NCBI GenBank assembly: GCA_033297075.1
Contig: MU858342.1
Location: forward strand, 1-25,765
Direction of reading: 5' to 3'
DNA length: 25,765 nucleotides
From: Rhypophila decipiens
Lineage: Eukaryota > Ascomycota > Sordariomycetes > Sordariales > Naviculisporaceae
Within the stretch, counting starts at the first letter, position 1. Each line of letters starts with the position of its first letter. This document shows positions 1-9,268 of the stretch, piece by piece. The notes under the pieces are model-generated. The model was not told where the DNA came from. It saw nothing but the letters and a program-made list of their open reading frames with translations, and made no database searches. The position numbers and the translations under genes were made by a program.

Positions 1-429
1 CTGTTCTCTGCAAGCAGTGCCTACAGAGTACAGTCCCCAAAAGACTGGCTTATATCTATTTGTGACGCCAGTCAACGGTACGCAGTTAAACAATAGTAAT
101 AATTAACTAATATACTAATGGTTGTTAGCTGGGGTGTACAGGTCAATATGATGTTAATAGTTCGTTCCTCCCTAATAAAACCATGATACTGACAAGATCG
201 GCAATTTGTGTGTCAAGCTACGTAGAAATAGCTGGGAAAACACAGTATGTATGTACTTCAATGTCTATGTGTACAAGAAAAGAAGACAAGCCAAAAAGAC
301 AATATTCACCCCTCCCCGATTCCATTTCCCGCCACTCCTCTTCATCCGCCCTCGCTCTTCCCCTCCTTGATATGCACGGGCAACCTTCAGACCTAGGGGG
401 GGTTACACGCCGTCGCCTAGCGATGCGGC
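1..429. other. 3' flank of the first secreted-protein gene, no gene seen
   Basis: This AT-rich flank lies downstream of the minus-strand gene ending at 430. The only open frame of note (183-458, plus) has no recognisable domain and runs into the end of the minus-strand coding exon, so I treat it as chance. I see no RNA gene or mobile-element signature. Confidence 0.5.
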
Positions 430-849
430 TTAGGCGGTATTATAGCACTTGTCGCTGACACCCTTACCCTGGTCGGAGCAATAGACGCTGCAGACGCGAA
501 GGACCCTGATATTCCCCTTGTTATTGTCGGGAAGGCAGTCGAAAAGGGTGTTGGTGATGTTCCATTCGGTGTCCGCTTTGCCTGCGGCCTTGAGGGCCTC
601 GACGATCTGCGGTCTGTAGTTGCCTGGGAGTTGTGTAGGGTGTTAGTACCAAAAGTGAAAACAAAACAAAGAAAGGGTAGAGTGTGGCTACTAGACGAGG
701 TAGGTAGGTAGGTAGGAGGCAGGCAACTTACCCATCCCCAAGAGGGTCTTGCCGCAGTAGTTGAAGGCTGGATTGCAGTTATCTGCAGCCACGAGGGCGG
801 GAGCGACAGTTGCCAGAACGGCGATGGCGACGGCGGTGATGTTGACCAT
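430..849 (-). CDS. Small secreted cysteine-rich protein (effector-like), paralogue A
   Basis: Two exons, 849-732 and 623-430, with a 108-nt intron (donor GTAAGT, acceptor CCCAG) give a 103-residue protein. Residues 1 to about 21 form a hydrophobic signal peptide rich in Ala and Val. The mature part has six cysteines (25, 32, 69, 84, 88, 99), as expected for a secreted, disulfide-bonded protein. It shares with the gene at 1930-2306 the DNC start of the mature chain, YCG.TLL, MGNYR.QI, the NI..L..C stretch, the cysteine order and an intron at exactly the same phase-1 site inside the MG codon pair. The two are therefore paralogues. I recognise no enzymatic domain. A secreted effector or apoplastic protein is an inference from size and cysteines. 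The start is the only ATG giving the signal peptide; a TATA-like element lies about 112 nt upstream. Confidence 0.87.
698..715. repeat. AGGT tetranucleotide microsatellite
   Basis: About four and a half copies of AGGT lie inside the intron of the minus-strand secreted-protein gene, near its donor site. On the coding strand it reads as ACCT repeats. Length polymorphism here would not change the protein. Confidence 0.8.
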
Positions 850-960
850 TTTCTTTGTTTGGAGAAATGTGGTGAGAAATAGTTGCTAGTGGTTGTGATG
901 ATGAGAGAGGGTGGAGATTATGATGAAAGGTGATCGACGTTGATGGTCAGAGATGGGGCT

Positions 961-967
961 TCTTATA
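961..967 (-). promoter_or_regulatory. TATA-like box for paralogue A
   Basis: TATAAGA on the minus strand, about 112 nt upstream of the start codon at 849, matches the position of the TATA box of the divergent paralogue. Confidence 0.45.
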
Positions 968-1793
968 CCATTGTCCCGACAGACGTGATATCTCTTTGGT
1001 ATTACAGTTCGTCCGGGTGCCCGGAGAGCCCGGCTTTCAACACGGACTTTCGATTTTGAGATTGCAGGACGGCTTACTAGCGGCAGACCTACCCGACTCT
1101 TAATCTTGCAAAAATTCAGTCTTCATGCTGGAGCTGATATTGACAAACAAGCAATAAACGCCGTTTCCGCGTCGGTTAAGGAGAAAGATCATGCCACAAT
1201 TACCTGGCTCCACCCACAAGGATGGACGATGTAGCTTTGTTGCAACGTTGCCCGGCTCGGAGAATGCCGTCGGGGAGTCGGGGATATTACCAGTAGGTAT
1301 GAGTATCGCTCGAAGGAAAAGGTTCCCCTAAAAATACATTTACACTGTCAGAAGTCTCCACAATTCAGATCCTTGTCCCGAGCGATGGACAGGCATACCG
1401 ACACATTTGTAGTAGCGGGTAGAGAAGACAGCAGAAACAATTGGTCTATCAGCATTCAGCCTTGCGAGCCACTACGAGCCACTCGGTGGTTACGTTCCAG
1501 GTCCGGCGGGGTAATACTGCCACATTTAAGGGGCTTGATGTATTTTATGGAGTGAGCCAGAGCACCGTTCAGCAAAATTTGACATGGAGGGATCGGAATT
1601 TTAGTTCTGGACGACGAACACATTGTTTGTTCACTCGGCGTAATGGTATGCTAGGGGGCAGTCGGGATGAACTGGTGTACGAATTCATTCGGACCGCTGA
1701 CCCGAATATATACGCTTATTTGTTGCGGACAAGCGAACGGAGTTTAGACGTATGTGAGTAATTACCTAGTCGTCCACCGTTCTTGTTTCAACA

Positions 1794-1800
1794 TATAAAT
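1794..1800 (+). promoter_or_regulatory. TATA box for paralogue B
   Basis: TATAAAT lies 130 nt upstream of the start at 1930 and is followed by a C- and A-rich leader without guanine runs, the usual structure of a fungal TATA promoter. Confidence 0.55.
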
Positions 1801-1929
1801 CAGGACATATCCCCCCCATTCAACGAATACCTTCACTTCACTTTCCCCAGTCATCACAAACCATCTTGCTACCAAAACCATCATCCAACCATCCAACTAT
1901 CCCACCACCAAGCTATTTCATTAGCCAAA

Positions 1930-2306
1930 ATGGTGAACTTCGCCACCCTCACCATCACCACCGTCGCGGCCCTCTCCTCCTTCGTCGTTGCGGACAACTG
2001 CCGATCGGGACTCGCATACTGCGGACTCACTCTGCTCAACATGGGTCAGTAGAACCACACAACTGAGTAGCAACTAGGGGATGAAAAAAGAAAATTGCTA
2101 ACATGCAAGAATGCAAAGGTAACTACCGCGCCCAGATCAAGGACGCTCTCAAGGCTTCGGGCCGCCCCACCACCGAGACCGATATCTACGAGAGCTTGTT
2201 CGGATGCATCGATGGGAACGGCAACATCAAGTTCCTCAAGTTCTGCGCCGGGTACAGTGGGTGCTATGATCGCGGTAGGGGCAAGGATGACGAGTGCTTC
2301 ACCTAG
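1930..2306 (+). CDS. Small secreted cysteine-rich protein (effector-like), paralogue B
   Basis: Two exons, 1930-2044 and 2119-2306, with a 74-nt intron (donor GTCAGT, branch CTAAC, acceptor AAAG) encode 100 residues. Residues 1 to about 21 form a signal peptide ending in FVVA. Six cysteines follow at 24, 31, 68, 81, 87 and 98. The protein is clearly related to the product of 430-849: same cysteine order, same NYR.QI...LKA.G block after the splice site, same intron phase. The donor is weaker than that of paralogue A, but only this splice preserves the shared MGNYR block. Its function is not recognisable beyond a secreted disulfide-rich protein. The C-terminal third is rich in Gly, Asp and Lys, and the last cysteine is two residues from the end. 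Confidence 0.87.
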
Positions 2307-3264
2307 TTCTTCGTCTTTTCTTCCTTCTTTTCGGGGTTACTCGGATGATAGATAGGTTGGTGTGTGGATGCATTGGTCAAAGGTTTAGCAGGGTCTCAAG
2401 TGAAGGGGGATCATTTGGGTTCAGTTTATCTCGGTAAAAGCACCCGCAACAAACATGGAATTATTATTATTCGTACACCGCTGTGCCCCAAGGCGCGTCG
2501 GACCCTCAAACTATTCATTATACAGGAAAACCGTGCCCTCATGGGTCGGGTGAAAATTCCATGTACAGTGGAGTATTGAGGACGCACGGGAGGATGCTCA
2601 AACTCCAAGTTGCACGTCGGTGGGGGCCCCGGCATATATGGTGCTAGGCATAGGCAAAAGGATGCGTCTATCCGCGATAAGGTGTCACCTGCCTGGCCCG
2701 ATGGATTACGCCTTCCCCAGGTAGTGAGGTGATTATCTCAGCGGCAGGAAGAGGTTCATGTTGAGGGTCCATTAACCAGTGTCCCGCACCTCTATTGAAT
2801 CTACCATCCGCCGAGTTCGGGTACCTTGCTGTTTAGTAGGAAGCTAGTTTTTGGAGACGTTTCTTTTTGCAGCAGATATGTGGAATGATGGTTGGTGTGG
2901 GGTGCGCGTAATCATATATGAGATTCATTTGGTTATTACTGTATTCCTATATTCCTAACCATAACGACAAAACGGAAATGACGGAAATCGACACAACATC
3001 TCCATCCATATGTCTGATTGTGGGGTTTTCAATTGAGGATTGCCGCGTGGGCCAGCGAAACCAAAAAAACAGTTCCAAAAGAAATTGTACTTAGGAATAA
3101 AGAATGTCCATCCATCTGTCTATCGATCCATATTGTCCGTGAAGGGGGATTGATGATTAGGGGGGCTTTCTGAGATCCCGTGTACATCCCAGATAATTAA
3201 TGGGTCCCTCTTGACGGTTGTTCCCTGTGAGGATCGTGGGCGGCGGCGAATGAGAGGCCGTGGA
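2307..3264. other. Intergenic, no gene seen
   Basis: Nearly 1 kb with only short, non-protein-like open frames. One 15-bp imperfect direct repeat (14 of 15 matching) lies at 3001-3015 and 3107-3121. Most of this is presumably the 3' flank of the gene ending at 2306. Confidence 0.5.
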
Positions 3265-3531
3265 TCAATGTGGCAAGGCCAATGACGTGGCAGGCAATAT
3301 GGTGATACGAAAGAGATCCCTCTCCAACTTCATGTCGTCCAAGTTAGCCTCATCAAGCATGTAAGTTGTATGATTGGTAAAACTCACCTGAACCGCGTAG
3401 CGGCCAGGGACGGTTGATTCCAGATACCGCCTCAACTGACCACACGTTACTCTTTTTGCTGGAACCTCGGCGGTCTCGTCATCAATCCATTTCACATATG
3501 GGAGTTGTCGATTCTTTTGAAACGGGTCCAT
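3265..3531 (-). CDS. Doubtful small hypothetical protein
   Basis: From the ATG at 3531 an 88-residue frame runs to a TGA at 3265-3267. The middle part (LPYVKWIDDETAEVPAKRV, then QLRRYLES and PGRYAVQ) has the composition of a real folded protein, unlike the upstream extension of the same frame to 3897. A GTGAGT donor at 3387 with a CTAAC and an AAG acceptor would define a 60-nt in-frame intron (3328-3387), leaving 68 residues. I recognise no family. It could be a real short gene or a relic of a longer one. Its position upstream of, and divergent from, the kinase gene at 5096 may or may not matter. Confidence 0.3.
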   Translation of the reverse strand: MDPFQKNRQLPYVKWIDDETAEVPAKRVTCGQLRRYLESTVPGRYAVQVSFTNHTTYMLDEANLDDMKLERDLFRITILPATSLALPH

Positions 3532-5095
3532 GATTCTGACCTTGAGTATATGACAGCGATGGTCAGTGTCTCCTCGTATGGAAGATTTACGAAAGGAAAG
3601 TCGATAAGGGCGAATTGAAACCGAAATGTTTCGAGAAGGGAACGGGAGGAAATGCGGAAGTCTTGTATATTGTGAAGAAAGATAGGAGATATGTTTATAT
3701 ACTTTCTGGTGAGGCAAATTGTCATTCCTTCGTACTCGAATATCGAGATCAGGTTTTAGCGCCCCATCAGACAGCTGGACACCACACAGTACAAAACACA
3801 TACTGGTTCGTTCAACGTACTTGGCAAGGGGTAATATTTCCGTAACATGGGTGGAAAGGTCGTACTGCCTCGTCCATTCTTTGGTAGTAACCAACATATT
3901 CGTAACACATTGCCACTGCCATTCGTAATCTTTCTCGCACAGTGTACAGGGCTTTCACTGGCTGTGAAAAATAAGGAACATCGTCGGCGGATAATTTACA
4001 CACTGTGCGGCCTCCTTGCAAGCGACCACCCGCCTTGACCAGTAATAGGTCTTGATTCTCGCTCGCACAAGTTTGGATTTGAGACAACCCAGTTTATACA
4101 GCCCCCTCAGATGAGGCAGTATCTTTTCTCCGTCAACCTATCGCGTGCAGCATGTAGGCGTCCTCTGGCCGGAGCCTCGCCGTCGACTGTCTGCGAGGGC
4201 GCCAAACTGGAACTCATTGCTGCAGGTTGAGTGCTTGCAACTGAGTGTGGCAATGGCACAGCGCTTCCCGGGTTTACACACCGAGCTTTCGGAGGGGCAC
4301 GGCTAGTGATAGGTTGCGGGACTATGGCAGTGCATATGCCCGGCCGGATTGAACTGGAAGTGTGGTGATGTCGCGAACTTACTATGACTAAGGTCGGTCG
4401 GTACCTACCAATGCAAGATAGTTGCTAGTGGAGAATATCAACTGTACATACATAATTCGGACTTTGCAATCCTTGAGCTCTATCATATATAACAACTGCC
4501 GCGTCTGTCAAGTCAATGTGGTTTTTCCCACACACCTCCACATGCGGTTCCTGTCTTGATGTAGTGGAGGGTACCGCTGGTGGCTGGCGGCCATAGGCGG
4601 CTGCCTGCTGCCTCAGACAAATGGCCGGCCCCCATCCGACCGTTCAGCGCCAGCATTGGGAAATGGAAATCTGCCAGACGGAGGAAATGGTGGGCAGAGC
4701 CTCCTTATCCGGCTTGACCTGGCTCCAATTCGAACCACAAGAATTCAAAAAGGAAAATAGGTAGGCCGCGGACTGCCAAAAAGGCAACTATACGTCGCTG
4801 CACCCGGACATTAATAACCTAGAAGACTGCAATCCGTTTCACGTCGCTCCAGATTTACTACCAAGAGCTTTACAGAATCTTTCATCCCAATATTTGGTCT
4901 AAGGCCCGGCATTTCCTAATAGTAGAGTGACGCATACAAACAACGGACCAAAACACAGTGTTTATCACGTTCCTTTCTGAGAGTTTCAAGGGGTATGTGT
5001 CGCACTCACCGACGTGTTAGTTCTAAAGGACCATAACTCTGCCCGGTTCTCCAGGAAATTTCACTCGATTCAGTTATACCTTTCTAAAATCATCC
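3532..5095. other. Intergenic region upstream of the kinase gene
   Basis: About 1.5 kb with no convincing gene. Short overlapping frames at 3615-4087 lack recognisable domains. A TATATAA at 4486-4492 is about 600 nt from the kinase start, too far to assign without a transcript start. The last 100 nt, rich in C and T, look like the kinase 5' leader. Confidence 0.45.
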
Positions 5096-7622
5096 ATGGC
5101 TGCCAGGAACCCGCCGGCCATCCTCGCAAAGGGGCAGGCCCCCAACAACCGGACAGTCATCCCCGTGATTGACGATGCCAAACGAGTTACCCAAATCAAA
5201 ACCCGAGGAGATGATGATTATCGTCGGCACAATCATCAGATGCACACGGATCGGAAACAAATCTCGACTAGCATACAGCAAAAAGACGTAATCCTCCAAG
5301 TTGCGACACAGCTAGAGGATGCCTCCGAATCCACTCCGTTCGCCCCCGATCCACAAAACTCTTTCATTTCTCGCGGCAGATTTGACGAGATCATGACCCC
5401 TTGGGTGGTCCTTCAGATCATCCGACAGTTAGAATGCTATAAAAAGCTCAAACCAGATCAACAGAATTCTGTGGCCAAGGATGTCTACTATGGCAGCAGT
5501 AACGGGCGCAGGCCGCCCTCTCGAAAGCTGCTCGTCGCGCTGATTGTTACCCCGGATAGTTACGGTCCCCGACCAGTGGAAAGCTTCGACATCTTGGTTG
5601 AAGAAGGGATGAGCGACGTTTGTTTGCCGCTTTCTCGACACGAAGGGACAGGGGAACTTTATTGTGAATCTCACTCATGCGTCCATGAGTCGATCAACAA
5701 ACTAGGCTCGGTTCGAAAACAGTTCCGGAAATACTTCGCCGGTTGGAGTCGCGCCCTCACGGCCCCATTCATCGTTTGGGATGAGAAAGGTCTGCATCGC
5801 CATTATATCATGGAGGGCGGAGGTCCCTTGCCGACTATGGGGACTTCCTCCCTTGAACACTCGGGAGGGTTCGGAAAGGTCTGGAAGGTCGACATCGACC
5901 CAAAGGATCGACGCTTCAAGTCCAAGTCCCACCCACAAGGTCAAGAACGTCACTTTGCGCTTAAGAAGTTAAATCAAAACAACAGTACTTCCACACTGAC
6001 CATGGAATTCGACATGGAAGTGCGGTCCCTGATCTTTGCCGAGAGTCGGGTGAACCGCATCCCCGAGGCTGGGGACACTGAGACCAAGCAGCACCTCATC
6101 CAGCTTTTGGCAACCTTCGAGGTCTACAATACCAGAAAAGGTCCGCCAGATTACTATTTATTGTTCCCTTGGGCAGATGGTGACCTGGAGGACCTGTGGA
6201 GGGATGAGGATGGGCAGAGGAACCCCACGGACGAAATGCAGTTGGATTTTATGATCGACCAGTTTTACTACCTGACCAAGGCCCTGCAGTGCGTCCATAA
6301 CGACCGTCAAGAGATAGCACGCAACACTGGAACTGATGGTCGTCTATTTGGCCGCCACGGTGATATCACACCAAAGAACTTCCTCATCTTTCGCAATGTT
6401 CTCGATCAACAGCTTCACTGGCAAGGCCTTAGGATCGTGCTCGCCGACTTTGGGCTCGGGAGGCTGCACAGTGAGGTGAGCAGATCAAAAGACGACGGAA
6501 GCAACATACCACACACGATAACATACGCAGCACCAGAATATGACGTGGACGGTCGGTGGCTTTCGCCAAAGTCCGACATCTTCAGTCTCGGTTGTGTCTT
6601 CTTGCTCTATATCGTGTGGCTCTTCGATGGAGCCAACACTGCGCTCACGACATTTTCCCAGGAAAGGATGAGTGAAAGAGACTGTAGGGACACCATGGAT
6701 GGAGAACCGTGGGAGCTTGACAGGTTTTGGGTGAAGACAGTCACGGAAGGACGTCGTGGTGCGGCAATCAAAGAAAGCGTGAAGCGAAGACTTGACAACC
6801 TCAGAAACCGCGTCAATTGTGTAGAAGTGGTGGGCGATATTCTGACGGTTATAGAGCGTCGGATGTTGCGAATCAACCAGAACGACAGATTTGGTGCCGA
6901 GAGACTGGTCTTCGAGCTGGATAGAATTCGCAAGCAGTGGAAACGCGCCGACTCACTCTATGGCAAAAGGGCCTGGAAGGATGGTAAGAGACTCTCAGCC
7001 TATTCAACCCATATGTCACTCCGACACTCATCAACGCCTCCTTTACCCCCCCCCCCCCCCCCGCCCCCCCCAATTTGTGAAGAATATAGCATTCTGACTG
7101 CTTTCAACTTCCCGACAGTGGAGAGATAGCTGACGATTCAACGGCTTCTTGCTCCCGATTTTAGCTGGCTTGCCTCAAAAATGCAACAGCGACGACAGCA
7201 CTGAAGTCACACCGGTGGCCGATGATATCACCAAGTCTCCCAGGGGGCACTTGCCCAAGTCTATGCCTCTGATAGGGGACAGCACCTTCTCACCAATTCC
7301 CGCTCCACACAGCGACAACTCGAGGAGGAACTCGGATCTTACAGGGCCTATGGGAGGAGACCCAAGAGACGAACGACAGATGAGGACATATACGGCCACC
7401 ACACAGACAAGCGGAAACCACCCTGGGCCGAGGTCTCCAACGAAAACAGGAGAGGATGGCGCTGCTCACAATGGGACAGCCACGAGGAGACCGCTCTCCG
7501 CCGCTTGGTCAAGTCTTTGCTGGCTGGCTAGCTGGCTCGCATTGCCAGCCATGACGATTTTCAAGGCCATCTTCTTACGGAGATATCGCGGATATGAGAG
7601 AGTTTCTGATGTGATCACATAA
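5096..7622 (+). CDS. Fungal serine/threonine protein kinase with possible C-terminal membrane anchor
   Basis: Model: exon 1 5096-6983, intron 6984-7164, exon 2 7165-7622, 781 residues. Residues about 90-240 form the N-terminal domain that often precedes this class of kinase in Pezizomycotina. The kinase domain follows: glycine loop GGFGKV (257-262), ATP lysine in FALKK (Lys290), HGDITPKN (421-428) in place of HRDxKxxN, DFG (451-453), APE (479-481) and SDIFSLG (Asp494). Catalytic Asp423, Asn428 and Asp451 are present, so activity is likely; the HGD variant is, to my knowledge, usual in this family. The region after the intron is polar and disordered, then a hydrophobic stretch at about 744-767 ends in RRYR, like a tail anchor. 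A second acceptor at 7118 or intron retention gives shorter ends of 632 or 677 residues. The substrate is unknown. The start ATG has a good context (TCCATGG). Confidence 0.85.
7046..7071 (+). repeat. Poly-C tract in the kinase intron
   Basis: Seventeen C, one G and eight C lie between the kinase donor (6984) and its acceptors. If unspliced, the tract encodes a polyproline run. Its length is likely to be variable and prone to sequencing error, which would affect only the intron-retained frame. Confidence 0.9.
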
Positions 7623-9268
7623 TGATACTCGCGACCTGTGGAACGGCCCTCGATTCAAAACGCCGCACCTATTTGGTAAACACTGGATAGCCCACTAGCC
7701 AACGCATCGACCGTCTCTGGTACGAAGTTCTACATTGGACCACTCTTCAAGGTTTATAATGCACCCGGATCTGGCTCTCAATGTGCTCTATTTCCGACTT
7801 TTGCGGTCCAACATGACGAAAAGGTTAGCTTCTATTCTCTCTCTTGCGTTCTTGATTTTTAAACTGACATCGCTAAGCTCCGTAGGCAGGAGAAGCACCC
7901 AATGGTTGTCCGAGACCTTGATGAGGGAAAAGATTCAAGTTAGAATTTGGGTAGTCCCAGTGAGTTAATTAGGTGCAGTGGTTTGATCTTTCATCGCGGG
8001 CGGGCATTTGCTTTGTTTTCTTTTCTTTTCTTTTCTCTTTCTTTTTGCTCTTTCTCATCTGTGGTCAAATGGGGGTCATTTACCCTCACTCCGTAATTTC
8101 CAGCGCCAAACATGTCATTCAGGACACGCTGCAGCTTCTTTCTGTTGTTGTACTTTTGTCGGAGGGCATGTGTGTATAGGTTTGCGTTCATACTGGTGAC
8201 TCTCGTGGCTTTTTTCGTCACTTTTCGGGCGTTCGGTGTAAGGTTTAGAAAACAATACTATGGTGCAAGGCACACTGTACGGTCGAATTTGAATATCCCG
8301 GTGGTGAGTTAGTCCCGAGGAGATGGAAATTGGAATTGTCTAAAGTGAACATGATGAAAAGGGGGGGAAAAAAGAATGCCGTGCCCAACGGCCTAATTCT
8401 GCCTTGGAGTGGGGTGAAAATCACGTGTAAAGTAAACACGGCAGTTGTGCTCGAGAAGATCTTGGAACCTTCTCGTATATTGGGTTGCTATTCGCTTTTT
8501 CCTGACTCATTCGAAATCTCTGGCGATGTCGGCGTGATACATGTATGCAAAGTAATATACGAAGTGTAACCAACTCGTGGTGCTGCAGTGATATGATACT
8601 GGGTGGTCTCACTGCTGGCGTTGTGGAAGGGAGTTGCATCCTCCAGCCTGTCCGAGGCGAAAGATCCATGAAGAATTTTGCAAAGGTCCCGAGTTGGTAT
8701 TCCCGGCTGGTTGGTTGTGGCACGGAGTACTAGTACATGACTAACCTTGAGATATCTGAGCCAATGGGGATACTACCCTGTCATGGCAGCTCAAAGGTGG
8801 GGCAACGACGTGAGTGTTGGAGGAAAAGGACGAGGGAACAGTCACACTATGTGATACGAATGCCAGCCGACGGTTGCCATGTCACCATCAGAACATGCTG
8901 CGTTGGATAACGGACGGACAGGAAAATACACACATCGGGGGCAAATGGGGGGGCGGTGGCCACCTCACACCTCGCTTCTCGGGCGTTAAGGGGCTGTGCA
9001 TAGTTGTGTCGGGTAACCCCTTCCATGCATAATATGCACCGTGCCCAATCAGGATTGGTGGTTTGCTCCAAAATGGTGGCGAAGCTGAGAAGGGTGGCAT
9101 GGTTGGATGAGACAATCTGAGATCTCATCTTGGAGGAACTGGCCGGCGCGAGGGAATGTTCTCATCGACAACAGCAACGATTGAAGGCATTATCTTTGTT
9201 GATAGACCCTTGAACTCAATTTCACAATTTAACTAGCCTCTGTTGCATCACAGATAACGAGAAAAACA
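7623..9268. other. Intergenic, no gene seen
   Basis: About 1.6 kb between the kinase and the CorA-like gene. It holds a TTTTC-rich pyrimidine tract near 8017-8047 and several overlapping short frames on both strands without recognisable domains. The longest minus-strand frames (8421-8723, 8847-9128) look like chance. No TATA box could be assigned to the gene at 9269. Confidence 0.45.

Larger units (their letters stand above)
850..1929. promoter_or_regulatory. Shared divergent promoter of the two secreted-protein paralogues
   Basis: This 1,080-bp region lies between the start codons of two head-to-head paralogues. Each side has its own TATA-like box at the expected distance: 961-967 (minus) and 1794-1800 (plus). 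The plus side ends in the CT-rich leader typical of highly expressed fungal genes. Overlapping open frames at 1373-1761 have no recognisable domain or signal peptide, so I do not call them genes. The layout would allow co-regulation of the pair. Confidence 0.6.

Noticed and set aside
1373..1761. Overlapping frames of 60 and 106 codons in the divergent promoter
   Set aside because: No domain, signal peptide or splice partners, and the region is explained as the shared promoter of the flanking paralogues.
3265..3897. Full 210-codon minus-strand frame
   Set aside because: The upstream 120 codons look like non-coding sequence and include a good intron-like stretch; only the part from 3531 resembles a protein.
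4720..4745. GGTTCGAATT on the minus strand, resembling a tRNA B box
   Set aside because: No five-base T stem and no cloverleaf could be drawn.
5096..7129. Kinase as a simple 677-residue intronless gene
   Set aside because: A strong GTAAGA donor, branch points and acceptors flank the polyproline part, and a compatible downstream exon exists. I keep it only as a possible retained-intron form.
8421..9128. Minus-strand frames of about 100 codons between the kinase and CorA-like genes
   Set aside because: Overlapping frames in several phases, low-information translations and no promoter or splice support.
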